A DNA stretch of 50,025 bases from Candidatus Competibacteraceae bacterium (GCA_024641125.1 JAHEDQ010000006.1:1-50025), one strand, 5' to 3'; counted from the stretch's first letter, positions 35,599-44,709 are shown. Notes: generated by a model not told the origin, from the sequence alone. A program made the numbers and translations.

Positions 35599-35921
35599 AC
35601 ACACTCCCTCTCTATCCAAGGCGTACCTGACGTCGGTTCTGCAGCTCCACTAGACGGGATGCAGCCCCCGGTGGGAACCGGGCGCATTCCACTGCCGTGC
35701 TGAATCCGATAGATTCTTGAGTGTAGCCCAGCATGGGCCGCGATGAGTAATAGAGCACGATAACGCAGCGGATGGTCGCTGCGGTCGACCGCAGGCACCG
35801 TGCCGCGCTAAAGTCGGGTCATGAGACAGGCTCAAGTTCTGACAGAAAAAAGTATGGGTTCAGGGCACTTGTGTCCGACCCAATCGACCCTCTCCCTTGT
35901 TCCCCCGGAGTCCGCACCGAT
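35599..35921. other. 323-bp divergent intergenic region
   Basis: Lies between the leftward hypothetical gene and the rightward DUF3617 gene, so it must hold both promoters. It contains a CCCGGT/ACCGGG hairpin (35667-35682) and the 16-bp palindrome at 35779. No gene seen. Confidence 0.45.
35779..35794. repeat. 16-bp perfect palindrome, operator candidate
   Basis: CTGCGGTCGACCGCAG is fully self-complementary without a spacer and sits in a divergent promoter region. This suits a dimeric repressor site but could be chance in GC-rich DNA. Confidence 0.35.
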
Positions 35922-36344
35922 ATGAGCACGACGCATTCGCTGGTAATCGCACTTTGCCTTGGCAGCCTGATGTGCACCACCGTCTTGGCCCAGGGTTTTC
36001 GCCTCGAACCGGGAAACTGGGAGATGACCAGCAAACGGCGCATGTCGATGATGCCGGGCGAAAAGACCGAAACCGACCACCAATGCATCACAAAAGCGCA
36101 AACCGACCCGACCCAGGCCATGGAGACCGGTGGCCACTGCCAAGTTGTGGATCGCACCGAAACGGACAACTCGGTGGAGTGGAAAATGGAATGTGACATG
36201 GACGGCACTGCAGCCACCGGTACCGGTATGGTTCACAGCGACGGGGACACGGCCACCGGCCGTTTATCCATCGAGATGACCGTTCAGGGCACCCCGGCCA
36301 GCTTCGAAATGGAATGGTCGGGCCGCCGTCTGGGTGACTGCTGA
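35922..36344 (+). CDS. DUF3617-domain exported protein
   Basis: A 140-residue protein with a signal peptide (SLVIALCLGSLMCTTVLAQ). The DUF3617 pattern is FRLEPGNWEMTSKRRM, HQCITKAQTDP, a central cysteine pair (GGHCQV, MECDMDG) and a C-terminal GRRLGDC. The role of the family is unknown; members are small periplasmic proteins. The frame is open from 35772, but ATG 35922 with GGAG upstream begins the signal peptide. Confidence 0.8.
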   Translation: MSTTHSLVIALCLGSLMCTTVLAQGFRLEPGNWEMTSKRRMSMMPGEKTETDHQCITKAQTDPTQAMETGGHCQVVDRTETDNSVEWKMECDMDGTAATGTGMVHSDGDTATGRLSIEMTVQGTPASFEMEWSGRRLGDC

Positions 36345-36368
36345 GGCGAACGCGCGCTATATCCAATG

Positions 36369-36390
36369 CACCGTCATTGGAATGACGGTG
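36369..36390. repeat. inverted repeat downstream of the DUF3617 gene
   Basis: CACCGTCATT and AATGACGGTG flank only two bases, with a further CCAA/TTGG pairing outside. It lies 25 bp past the DUF3617 stop; no T-run follows, so terminator or binding site are both possible. The remaining 36391-36631 shows no convincing gene. Confidence 0.4.
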
Positions 36391-36631
36391 CCGGTTTGGA
36401 TGGTGATGCAGAAGACGCAGGGGTGGTTCTCGCGATCGCTGGCAGGCGCCAATTCCGGGGAGTGCAACGCGGTCAACGCGGCTTGTGAGCTGGCCCAGAG
36501 GGCGCCCCGCTGATGACCCCATGTTGCGTTGCACCCCTTGGAAAAGGCCTGCCATCGCCTGCGGTGTGCGCCCTACCTTGGTTCATCAGCGGCGCTCTGT
36601 GAATAACCGGACTGCCCGCATGGCCCGCTAG

Positions 36632-36792
36632 GGAGCCTCTTATTTATTCTGGACAAAGCAGATTGGAGGGTGAAATGTGCAGCTTCGAGGCGCAGATCGC
36701 GGGTAATAGTCATTAATATTGCCAAGATTGGCAACGATGACGCTGTGCATTTCAGTCCCAACATGCACGTTCACGAATAAATCAGAGGCTCC
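36632..36792 (+). mobile_element. 161-bp MITE-like repeat, copy A
   Basis: Ends are GGAGCCTCT...AGAGGCTCC, and the inverted match continues imperfectly inward (TTATTTATTC against GAATAAATC) for about 22 bases. The 4-bp flanks are CTAG on the left and CCAG on the right, a one-base-different direct repeat. Inside is a perfect TTGCCAA-GA-TTGGCAA hairpin (36719-36734). Copy B at 49622 has the same length and orientation and roughly three-quarters identity by eye. It is too short to encode a transposase, so non-autonomous. The TIR and YTAR-like target recall IS5-group elements, but that link is inference. Confidence 0.75.
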
Positions 36793-36804
36793 CCAGGGCA
36801 CCGG

Positions 36805-38643
36805 ATGACGATTGATCCTGCGCTGACGCTTGCACTGATCGGGCTGCTTGGCATCGGCGCGCAGTGGCTTTCCTGGTGGCTCAAGCTGCCTTCCATCGTG
36901 CTGCTGTTGCTGATCGGAGTGTTTGCCGGCCCGGTGACGGGATGGTTGGACCCGGATGCCCTGCTGGGCGATCTGTTGTTTCCCCTGGTTTCCCTGGGGG
37001 TTGCCATCATCCTGTTCGAGGGCAGCCTCACCCTCAAGCTGCAGGAGATCCGCGGTCACGGGCAGGTGGTGACCCGTTTGGTAACGGTCGGGGCTCTGGT
37101 GAGCTGGCTGGTGATCGGCATCAGCGCCTGGTGGCTGCTGGATCTGTCCTGGCAACTCAGCCTGTTGTTCGGAGCCTTGGTGTCGGTCACCGGCCCCACG
37201 GTGATCATGCCGCTGTTACGCACGGTCCGGCCGAAATCCGAGCTGGCCAACATCCTGCGCTGGGAGGGGATTATCATCGATCCTCTGGGCGCTTTACTGG
37301 CGGTCCTGGTTTTCGAGTTCATCGTGTCCGGAGAGCGCGGCCACACGGCATTGGTGTTTGCCCAGGTGGTTCTGGTGGGCGGAGGGGCCGGTGTCGTCGG
37401 CGCCCTGCTGCTGGCGTTTGTTCTGCGTCGGCATCTAATGCCGGACTACCTGCACAACGTCGCCACGCTGGTACTGGTACTGGCGGTGTTCGCCGGCGCA
37501 AATGCCCTTGCCCATGAGTCGGGGCTGCTGGCGGTCACGGTCATGGGCATGCTTCTGGCCAATCTGCGGGACATCCCCATGGACGATATCCTGCATTTCA
37601 AGGAGAGCCTGACCGTGCTATTGATCTCGGGCATGTTCATCCTGCTGGCGGCCCGGGTGGATCTAAACGCACTTTGGGCATTGGGGCTTGGTGGGATCCT
37701 GTTGCTGGCAGTGGTGCTGTTCGTGGCCCGGCCGCTGACGGTCTGGGTATCGACTCTGGCCACCCCACTCGACTGGCCCGGACGGACATTGCTGGCCTGG
37801 GTCGCCCCCAGAGGCATCGTCGCGGCGGCGGTGTCGGCGTTGTTCGCCCTGCGACTGGAACAACTCGGCTACCCGCAGGCCGATCTGCTGGTTTCTCTGA
37901 CCTTTGCGGTGATCGTCGGCACCGTGGTTTTGCAAAGCCTGACCGCGGGACCGCTGGCGGACTGGCTGGGCGTATCGGAACCAGAGCCCCACGGCGTGCT
38001 GATTGTCGGCGCCGGCAGAGCGGCCCGCACCATCGGCCTGGCGATCGCCGGCCGGGACTACCGGGTACGGGTCACCGACACCAGTTGGGACAACATCAGC
38101 GCCGCTCGTATGGAGGGACTCGACACCTATTTTGGCGCTGCCGTATCCGAACACGCCGATCGGCACCTGGATTTGATTGGGCTTGGCCAGATGTTCGCCA
38201 TGTCGCGCCCCTCGGCCCTCAACGCCTTGGCCTGCATCCGATTCCGCCCCGAGTTCGGCGCCAAATCCGTGTTCAGTATTGGCGCCGAAACCGGCAAACC
38301 TGATGGCGGCAAATCCCAACTGACCCAGCGGCACCAATGCCCCCGGCTGTTCGGGAAGAGTATCACTCTGTCCAAGCTCGAAAGCCTGCTCAGCCAGGGG
38401 CACGAAGTGCGCGGCACACCGCTCACCGACGCTTTTGGCGCGACCGACCTCGAACGGCACTATGGGAAGCGCGCACTGGCGTTATTTGCCCTGGATCCGA
38501 GGGATCGTCTGTGGGTGTACAGCGATCAGTCCACCTTCGAAGCCGGTCCAGGCTGGACCGTGTTCAGCCTGGTTCCGCCGCCGGAGCCGGAATCACCCGA
38601 TGCGGAGGAAACGGTCGATCGGACGCCGGCACCGCAAGCATAA
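36805..38643 (+). CDS. NhaP-type cation:proton antiporter with C-terminal nucleotide-binding domain
   Basis: 612 residues. Twelve or so membrane helices (CPA1 family; SVTGPTVIMPLLRTVRP and LAHESGLLAVTVMGMLLAN are typical) are followed near residue 395 by a Rossmann domain (GVLIVGAGRAARTIGLAIAG), and then by a region with no recognised fold. It exchanges Na+ or K+ for H+ across the inner membrane; the nucleotide domain, TrkA-N-like, probably regulates it. The ATG lies 12 bp from the end of MITE-like copy A, so its leader or ribosome site (AGGG-CACCGG) is formed at the element's border. Monocistronic. Confidence 0.9.
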   Translation: MTIDPALTLALIGLLGIGAQWLSWWLKLPSIVLLLLIGVFAGPVTGWLDPDALLGDLLFPLVSLGVAIILFEGSLTLKLQEIRGHGQVVTRLVTVGALVSWLVIGISAWWLLDLSWQLSLLFGALVSVTGPTVIMPLLRTVRPKSELANILRWEGIIIDPLGALLAVLVFEFIVSGERGHTALVFAQVVLVGGGAGVVGALLLAFVLRRHLMPDYLHNVATLVLVLAVFAGANALAHESGLLAVTVMGMLLANLRDIPMDDILHFKESLTVLLISGMFILLAARVDLNALWALGLGGILLLAVVLFVARPLTVWVSTLATPLDWPGRTLLAWVAPRGIVAAAVSALFALRLEQLGYPQADLLVSLTFAVIVGTVVLQSLTAGPLADWLGVSEPEPHGVLIVGAGRAARTIGLAIAGRDYRVRVTDTSWDNISAARMEGLDTYFGAAVSEHADRHLDLIGLGQMFAMSRPSALNALACIRFRPEFGAKSVFSIGAETGKPDGGKSQLTQRHQCPRLFGKSITLSKLESLLSQGHEVRGTPLTDAFGATDLERHYGKRALALFALDPRDRLWVYSDQSTFEAGPGWTVFSLVPPPEPESPDAEETVDRTPAPQA

Positions 38644-38843
38644 GCCATCGATCCAGGGCAGGACTCTCAAACACGGCGTTGGCGGAGGAACCGATGCAAA
38701 GGGAGCCTGTTCGATGGCGTCAGAATACCTAAAGAGCCTTTTTCTTCTGGGCGAAGTAGATCGACGCCAAAATGGCTGTGCTGCAGACCGTTCCCTTTCT
38801 ACCGCGCCGACTCCGAGACAGATCGAGGTTCGCCGGCATGTGC

Positions 38844-40163
38844 TCAGGTGATCAACTCGGCAACCAGTGCATCGCCGGCGGCCGATAGCCCCGTGAGCCG
38901 GGCCCTGCCAATCTGGCCGGCAAGGCCAGGGTCAGCCCGAGGCGGCAACAGAACGCGAAAATAGGCCGGCGTGTACCCGGCATGATACCAGCTGTCCCCA
39001 TTGCGGGTGCCGTGTTCCCACAGAATCGGCTCGCACCTGCCGACCCGATCTGCCAGCGCCTGGCCTTTCATGCGTTTACCCAGGCGGTGCAGTTCCCGGC
39101 TGCGATGCTGCTGGAGGCTTCGCGAAACCGGATCAGGAAGGCCGGCGGCCTTGGTGCCGGCCCGGGGTGAGTAGGAAAATACGTGCAGGTGCCCGAAGCC
39201 GACCCGCTCGACGAACTCCAGGGTGTCGGTCCACTCGGATTCTGTCTCACCCGGGAAACCCACAATGATGTCGGTGGTGACGTTAAAGCCCGGCACACAC
39301 TCCCGCAGGCGTTCCACCAACCGGGCATAGGCTTCGGTTTTGCAACGCCGGGCCATGCGTTTGAGCACCGTGTCCGACCCGCTTTGCAGCGGCAGATGCA
39401 TATGCGGCATCAGACGGGAGTCTTGGAACAGGTCGAGGAATTCCTCCCCCAGATCCCACGGTTCAACCGAAGCGAAGCGAATACGCGGCATGTCGGTGTC
39501 GCTCAGCAGGGCCCGAACCAACTCGGACAGCGAACCGCCGATGTCGCTGCCGTAGCCACCGACATGCACACCGGTCAGTACCGCCTCACGCACCCCCTGG
39601 GCATGGAGGGCGTTGATCTCGGACACCACCTCCGCCACAGGTCGACTGTGTTCCGCGCCCCGCGCCACGGTCACGATACAAAAAGTACAGCGATAACGGC
39701 ACCCGTCCTGGATTTTCACGAAAGCCCGGCCCCGGCCCAGGGTGAGCAGCGTGGAGGCGCCCGGCTCCGTAGCCAGGGCAGGCATCCCCGGAAGTCCTAG
39801 CTCGCGCGTGGCGATTTCCACCAGTCTGGACTTTTCCTGGTTAGCCACCACCAGATCGACGCCGTGTTCAGCGGCCGCCGCGCCGGACTCCAGGGTGGCG
39901 TAACAGCCCGTGACCACGAGACGCGCCTGGGGATTGGCCCGGTGCACCCGCCGCATGATCTGACGGGATTTCCGAACCGCCTCCAACGTCACCGCACAGG
40001 TGTTCAAGACCACCAGATCGGCATCGGTCGCAGCTTCGGCCAGCTGATGGCCCTGTTGTTCAAATTGCCGGGCCCAGGTCTGCAATTCCGCCTCGTTGAG
40101 CCGGCAGCCCAGGGAGCGTAGATGAACACGTAGCGGCGCTACTGCCTGGTGATTCTGTACCAT
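38844..40163 (-). CDS. mtaB: tRNA methylthiotransferase MtaB
   Basis: A 439-residue radical-SAM enzyme that adds the 2-methylthio group to t6A37 in tRNAs reading ANN codons. The N-terminal UPF0004 domain has HLRSLGCRLNEAE, VLNTCAVT and VVTGCYAT (three cysteines for one cluster). The radical-SAM motif is GCRYRCTFCIV, followed by RFASVEPWDL, LPLQSGSDTVLKRM and a TRAM-like tail. HLRSLGCRLNEAE and CRYRCTFC are the MtaB rather than MiaB pattern. ATG 40163 is chosen over the frame to 40448, which would overlap the methyltransferase gene. Confidence 0.93.
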   Translation of the reverse strand: MVQNHQAVAPLRVHLRSLGCRLNEAELQTWARQFEQQGHQLAEAATDADLVVLNTCAVTLEAVRKSRQIMRRVHRANPQARLVVTGCYATLESGAAAAEHGVDLVVANQEKSRLVEIATRELGLPGMPALATEPGASTLLTLGRGRAFVKIQDGCRYRCTFCIVTVARGAEHSRPVAEVVSEINALHAQGVREAVLTGVHVGGYGSDIGGSLSELVRALLSDTDMPRIRFASVEPWDLGEEFLDLFQDSRLMPHMHLPLQSGSDTVLKRMARRCKTEAYARLVERLRECVPGFNVTTDIIVGFPGETESEWTDTLEFVERVGFGHLHVFSYSPRAGTKAAGLPDPVSRSLQQHRSRELHRLGKRMKGQALADRVGRCEPILWEHGTRNGDSWYHAGYTPAYFRVLLPPRADPGLAGQIGRARLTGLSAAGDALVAELIT

Positions 40164-40233
40164 TGAATGCTGCCCCTGGGGCGCGGGCGGGGCGCCGTCG
40201 TCGGAACCAATACGGGTGCCGCGTGCCAGTGTC

Positions 40234-41253
40234 TCAGGCCTTGTCGAAAACGTAATGGTTGACCTGCCACTCCCGCCCCTGGTCATACCCGAAAAGCTCC
40301 GCGCAGGCCATGAAAAACACCCGCCATCGCTGCACCCAGCGCTCGGCATCCTCTCCATAGGTCTGCCGGAACAGCGCCAGGATCGGATCGCGCTGATGGT
40401 CCATCTGTGACAGCCAGGCTTCGCAGGTCCGTTGATAGTGGCTGCCATCCACAGTCCACCGGTTGTTCAAACGCAGATCATCCTGGAAGTGGGTGAGCAA
40501 CGCCTCGCTGGGCATCAGGCCTCCACTGAAAAAATGCCGGCCCATCCAGTTGTCATCGCCCTCGGTCTCGAACGGATAACTGTAGTGGCGGTGGGTGAAT
40601 ATATGCACGAACAGCCGGCCGTCCGGCCGCAGCCATGCGCCGATGCGGGCCATGAGGGCCTGATAGTTGCGCATGTGTTCGAACATCTCCACCGACACGA
40701 CGCAATCAAAGCGCTGGTCGGTGGAAAATTCATTGACGTCGGCCACCTGGGCATTGATGTTGCCCAGCTCACGGGCCTCGGCCCGGCGCTGAATGGTTTC
40801 GATCTGCGGTGCCGAATTGCTCAGGGCAACGATGCGGCTGTTGGGATAATGCGCTGCCATCCACAGAGTCAGGGACCCCCAACCGCAGCCAAGTTCCAGA
40901 ATATCCATGCCGTCGACCAGCCCGGCCCGCTCGCAGGTCAGCGCCAACATCGCTTCCTCAGATTGAGCCAGGTTGTTGACACCTGAAGGCCAGTAACCCG
41001 AGCTGTATTTCAGATGAGGGCCGAGTACGCGCTGGAAAAACTCGGGCGGCACCTCGTAGTGCTGCTCGTTCGCCTTGTCGGTTTCGATGGCGATGGGGCT
41101 GTTACGCAACTCGTTCACAAGTTCGGCCTGCCGCAATTCCGGGTCGCCGCTTGCCTGCTCCCGAAGCCGGTCACGCAGCAGCTTGCGGATGCCCGCCCGG
41201 GTGACCCAGTCGGGCATGAGGCCCCGTTCAATCAACTCAACAGCCGTTCTCAT
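40234..41253 (-). CDS. cyclopropane-synthase-like SAM methyltransferase (second copy)
   Basis: A 339-residue class I methyltransferase of the Cfa group, but without the long N-terminal lipid-binding domain of the classic enzyme. HYEVPPEFFQRVLGPHLKYSSGYW replaces the usual HYD...MTYS opening. The SAM site is ILELGCGWGSLTLWMA, followed by VSVEMFEHMRNYQALM and FVHIFTHRHYSYPFE. ATG 41253 overlaps the DUF1295 stop (ATGA), so the two are translationally coupled and probably act together. Likely substrate: an unsaturated acyl chain of a phospholipid, not proved. Confidence 0.85.
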   Translation of the reverse strand: MRTAVELIERGLMPDWVTRAGIRKLLRDRLREQASGDPELRQAELVNELRNSPIAIETDKANEQHYEVPPEFFQRVLGPHLKYSSGYWPSGVNNLAQSEEAMLALTCERAGLVDGMDILELGCGWGSLTLWMAAHYPNSRIVALSNSAPQIETIQRRAEARELGNINAQVADVNEFSTDQRFDCVVSVEMFEHMRNYQALMARIGAWLRPDGRLFVHIFTHRHYSYPFETEGDDNWMGRHFFSGGLMPSEALLTHFQDDLRLNNRWTVDGSHYQRTCEAWLSQMDHQRDPILALFRQTYGEDAERWVQRWRVFFMACAELFGYDQGREWQVNHYVFDKA

Positions 41254-42032
41254 GGGCGCGTCTCCGTGGGGAACCAAGGGAAAAACATGGAAGTACTGCG
41301 CTGGTACGCGGCGTAGTCTTCACCCCGGCTGGCCAGCGCACGGCGCTCTGTGTGGGGAATGCCGGTGAGGTAGTAGAGCACCAGAAACATCATCACCGGA
41401 CCCAGCAGCCCGAGCCAGCCTAGGGGTCCGCCCAAGGTCAGGGGGACATAGGCCCACCAGTGCAGCCACTCAAAGAAGTAGTTGGGATGACGCGAGTAGC
41501 GCCACAGGCCGCTGCGGCAGGTCTTACCGAGGTTTTCCGGGCGAGCCCGAAAGTCGGCCAGTTGCCGGTCCGCCAGCGTCTCACCGCCCACCGCCACCAA
41601 CCAGATGACAACCGCCAGGACACTGGCCCAGACTGGTCCCGCCTCTGGACGCTGCACCGCTGCCGCCCAAGGCAGGGCGAGCGCGACCGCAGCCACCGCC
41701 TGAAATTGAAAAAACGCAAAAAAACCCAACTGTGCCCGTTCACCCAGCCAGGCGCGCATGTCCACGTAGCGCCCATCTTCTTCGGAGCCACCGACACGTC
41801 GCCACAAATAGAACCCAAGCCGCAGCCCCCAGGCCGCGCCGAGGATGCCGATCAGAACACGCTGGCCGGGGTCTCCGTCGCCCAGCACGGCGAACAGAAC
41901 TGCCAATGCAGCCATGCCGAAGGACCAGCCCACATCCACCCAGCCGGCGTTGCCGCTGCGCCACTGCCAAAGCCACACGAGCGTCATCAGGACCGCAAGC
42001 ATCACGAGACCGGATACCATCAACTCGGCCAT
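41250..42032 (-). CDS. DUF1295 membrane protein, steroid-5-alpha-reductase-like
   Basis: A 260-residue polytopic protein with about six helices. The C-terminal NADPH-binding pattern of the ICMT/5-alpha-reductase group is LWRYSRHPNYFFEWLHWWAYV, with LGKTCRSG before it and HTERRALASRGEDYAAYQRSTS at the end. The family includes enoyl reductases, so reduction of a lipid double bond is a reasonable idea. ATG 42032 has GAGG eight bases upstream. It follows DUF2878 by 82 bp and overlaps the second methyltransferase. Confidence 0.85.
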   Translation of the reverse strand: MAELMVSGLVMLAVLMTLVWLWQWRSGNAGWVDVGWSFGMAALAVLFAVLGDGDPGQRVLIGILGAAWGLRLGFYLWRRVGGSEEDGRYVDMRAWLGERAQLGFFAFFQFQAVAAVALALPWAAAVQRPEAGPVWASVLAVVIWLVAVGGETLADRQLADFRARPENLGKTCRSGLWRYSRHPNYFFEWLHWWAYVPLTLGGPLGWLGLLGPVMMFLVLYYLTGIPHTERRALASRGEDYAAYQRSTSMFFPWFPTETRP

Positions 42033-42114
42033 GCGTGCGCCTCTATGCACCGCCCGCCGGTTGCCGTCACACGCACCGCGGCAAGCCCCGACCGACTAAG
42101 GAATGCGCCGGCGC

Positions 42115-42663
42115 TCATGCGGCGACCCGTCCACCGGCACGGGGCATCGCCCAGGCACTGAAGAAGGTGAGCGCCAGCATTGCTCCGCCCCAGACCAGTG
42201 ACAAGGCGGCAATCGCGGCGCCTTTCGGGGCCAAAAACTCCGCGGCGCCCAAGGCGGCGCCGCCGGCATAGGCCAGAGGACCACCCACCACACCCATAAG
42301 TACGGCCCAGATCGGGTGCGATTGTATCCAGGACATGGACCGGGTAAGGGTGACGCCGAAAACCAGCCACAGGGCACTGATCCAAAGCGGCGCCCAGGGT
42401 TGGGGCCAGACGGCTCCCTGGAAATGGATCAATCCGGCGCTGACCAGCACAGAGTCCAGCGCGGTTCCCATCAACACGATTCCGATCAGCATACGTGCCT
42501 CGCGGCCCCAATTCGGATTGCGCCACAAATAAAAGAGCGCGATCGCGCTGGAGACCACGGGGCCCAGCCAGGCCAAACCATGGGCGGCACCCAGGACGCA
42601 GCAAAACCAACCGAGTTGAAACAGGGCCACGTTGAGCAGGGTGGCGGGGAGAGACGCAACCAT
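42115..42663 (-). CDS. DUF2878-family membrane protein
   Basis: A 182-residue protein with five or six hydrophobic helices starting NVALFQLGWFCCVLGAAHGLAWLG, containing WRNPNWGREARMLIGIVLMGTALDSVLV near 47 and WAPLWISALWLVFGVTLTRSM near 90. I assign it to DUF2878 on these patterns and its usual place after a Cfa gene. The function is unknown. It starts 5 bp after the cyclopropane-synthase stop. Confidence 0.8.
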   Translation of the reverse strand: MVASLPATLLNVALFQLGWFCCVLGAAHGLAWLGPVVSSAIALFYLWRNPNWGREARMLIGIVLMGTALDSVLVSAGLIHFQGAVWPQPWAPLWISALWLVFGVTLTRSMSWIQSHPIWAVLMGVVGGPLAYAGGAALGAAEFLAPKGAAIAALSLVWGGAMLALTFFSAWAMPRAGGRVAA

Positions 42664-42668
42664 GGCGG

Positions 42669-43934
42669 TCAGGGCCGGCTCGACCGGTAATCGGCTTTTT
42701 CAAAAACCACCTGAACTGTGCCGATCGCACGCTCCTGAAACCCACCTTCGCAGTAGCTGAGATAGAAATTCCAGAGTCGTGCGAAGCGATCACCGAAACC
42801 AAGCTGACGCACTGCCTGCAGACGGTCATTGAAGCGCTGGCGCCAATGTCTGAGCGTAGTGGCGTAGTGCAGCCCGATGTCCTCCAGATGCTGGACTCGA
42901 AGGTCGGATGCCTGCCCTACGGCACGCATCATGGCCGAAACCGACGGCAGACATCCGCCGGGAAAAACATAGCGCTGTATAAAGTCCACTTCCCGCTTGG
43001 CGCGTTCGAACTCGGACTCGGCGATGGTGATGGACTGCAACAGCATCAGACCGTCCGATTTCAGAAGACGGCTGCAGGTCTCGAAATAGGTATCGAAGTA
43101 CTGATGCCCAACCGCCTCGAACATTTCGATGGATACGAGCTTGTCGTATTGGCCTTGCAGATCCCGGTAGTCCTGACACAGCACGGTGACGCGGTCCTCA
43201 AAACCTGCTTCGCTGACCCGCGTCCGGGTGAAATCGTACTGCTCCCGGGAAATTGTCGTGGTGGTGACATGGCAACCGCAGTGCGCGGCCGCATGCAGTG
43301 CAAAACCTCCCCAACCGCCCCCCACTTCCAGTACCCGGTCGTCGGGTGACAGGGCCAGCTTGTCGCAAATCCGCTGGTATTTCGCGTGCTGAGCGGTCTG
43401 CAGGCTGGTGTCGACCTGTTCGAATATGCCGCAGGAGTAGGTCATGCTGTCGTCCAGCCACAATCGGTAGAAGGCGTTGCCCAGATCATAGTGGGCCGCG
43501 ATGTTCTCCTCGCTGCCACGGCGGGTATTGCGTCGCAGTGCATGAAACAGCTTGAGCATGGGCGTGGTCAGACGGCTCAGCCCTCCCTCCAGGGATTCCA
43601 TGACCGAGCGATTGAGCACCAGCAGGCGCACGACTGCGGTAAGGTCATCGCAGTCCCACCAGCCCAACATGTATGCTTCGCCAGCCCCCACGGTGCCGCG
43701 CAAAGCGATCCGGCTGTAGACCCGCGCATCATAGATGTAGACCCGGGCCGTTGGGTCCGCTTCGCTGCCAACCGCCCCGAAATCGTGCTCGCCGTCCGCA
43801 TCGTGTATCGCCAACCGGCCCCGAGTCATGTCACGCAGACGACGGAACACGAGCCTGCGCAGATAGCGATCGGCCGGTCGGGCCGGTGCTCCAATCTCCG
43901 CCGGTACCTCAGCCGGAACGATGGATACTCTCAT
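42669..43934 (-). CDS. cfa: cyclopropane-fatty-acyl-phospholipid synthase
   Basis: 421 residues, full length for Cfa. The N-terminal lipid-binding domain (about 1-120, with GEAYMLGWWDCDDLTAVVRLL) is followed by HYDLGNAFYRLWLDDSMTYSCGIF near 146, the SAM site VLEVGGGWGGFALHAA near 195, SIEMFEAVGHQYFDTYF near 262 and VFPGGCLPS near 318. The reaction is transfer of a methylene from SAM to a cis double bond of membrane lipid, or a related methylation. ATG 43934 lies inside the DUF1365 gene (26-bp overlap) with GGAAGGG just upstream. Confidence 0.92.
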   Translation of the reverse strand: MRVSIVPAEVPAEIGAPARPADRYLRRLVFRRLRDMTRGRLAIHDADGEHDFGAVGSEADPTARVYIYDARVYSRIALRGTVGAGEAYMLGWWDCDDLTAVVRLLVLNRSVMESLEGGLSRLTTPMLKLFHALRRNTRRGSEENIAAHYDLGNAFYRLWLDDSMTYSCGIFEQVDTSLQTAQHAKYQRICDKLALSPDDRVLEVGGGWGGFALHAAAHCGCHVTTTTISREQYDFTRTRVSEAGFEDRVTVLCQDYRDLQGQYDKLVSIEMFEAVGHQYFDTYFETCSRLLKSDGLMLLQSITIAESEFERAKREVDFIQRYVFPGGCLPSVSAMMRAVGQASDLRVQHLEDIGLHYATTLRHWRQRFNDRLQAVRQLGFGDRFARLWNFYLSYCEGGFQERAIGTVQVVFEKADYRSSRP

Positions 43935-44709
43935 GTCCCTTCCTCATGTTCGTCGATCGGTGTTTAGGATGGTCGATGACCGGAAGCCGCTTCAGCCAGA
44001 GCTTCGTGGCCTCCCAGTGGATAGCCAGAATGACTTTCAGAGTCATAAATGGATGAATCAGCAGGGCACGGGCAAGTGCGGCCCCGGTAATGGCTTCACG
44101 ATCCAGCAGCAAGGTGGCGTCGAACAGCCTGCCGCGGTCATCGTGGTTGGCCATGTGTACCATGAGATCCTCCGCCGGCGCGGTGGATCGCCATTCATAG
44201 TTCATGTCCATCTCCATAAAGGGCGACACATGGAACGCCTTGGCGAAGCGATGCCGCTGGTGTTCTGGCTGTGCGCCGGCATTCTCCGACGCATCCAACA
44301 CGTAGCAGTGACGCTCGCCCCAAGGGGTGTTGGTGACCTCGGCCACCAGGGTTTCCACCTGCTTATCCGCGTCATCGAAGCAGTAGTAAATGCTGATCGG
44401 GTTGAAGCAGTAGCCGAAGTGCCGGAGATGAGTCAGCAGGCGAATGGGGCCTGTCGGACGGCGCCCGGTGCGCGTACTCACCAACTCGCGCACCGCCGTA
44501 TCCAGAGGAATTTTGGGGTCGCCGAAGTGATCCCCACGACGAAACCAGGCAATGGCGAAGCGGCGGCAGGACCAGAACCAGCGCCCGGCGAAAACCCGAT
44601 CCAACTCGCTGAGATCGATATAGGCCATAAACAGGCGATATCGGAACTCGTGGTCTACGGGACGCACCCGTCGATGTCGAACCCAACCACGGTACAGGGC
44701 GCTGTTCAC
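43909..44709 (-). CDS. DUF1365-family protein
   Basis: A 266-residue protein opening NSALYRGWVRHRRVRPVDHEFRY, with IRLLTHLRHFGYCFNPISIYYCFD near 90, EVTNTPWGERHCYVL near 122, FHVSPFMEMDMNYEW near 158 and a hydrophobic C-terminal helix. All are diagnostic of DUF1365, a family nearly always found between a flavin oxidoreductase and a Cfa gene. In Rhodobacter-type clusters it belongs to the singlet-oxygen (RpoE-ChrR) response. GTG 44709 overlaps the oxidoreductase stop (GTGA). Confidence 0.9.
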   Translation of the reverse strand: MNSALYRGWVRHRRVRPVDHEFRYRLFMAYIDLSELDRVFAGRWFWSCRRFAIAWFRRGDHFGDPKIPLDTAVRELVSTRTGRRPTGPIRLLTHLRHFGYCFNPISIYYCFDDADKQVETLVAEVTNTPWGERHCYVLDASENAGAQPEHQRHRFAKAFHVSPFMEMDMNYEWRSTAPAEDLMVHMANHDDRGRLFDATLLLDREAITGAALARALLIHPFMTLKVILAIHWEATKLWLKRLPVIDHPKHRSTNMRKGHESIHRSG

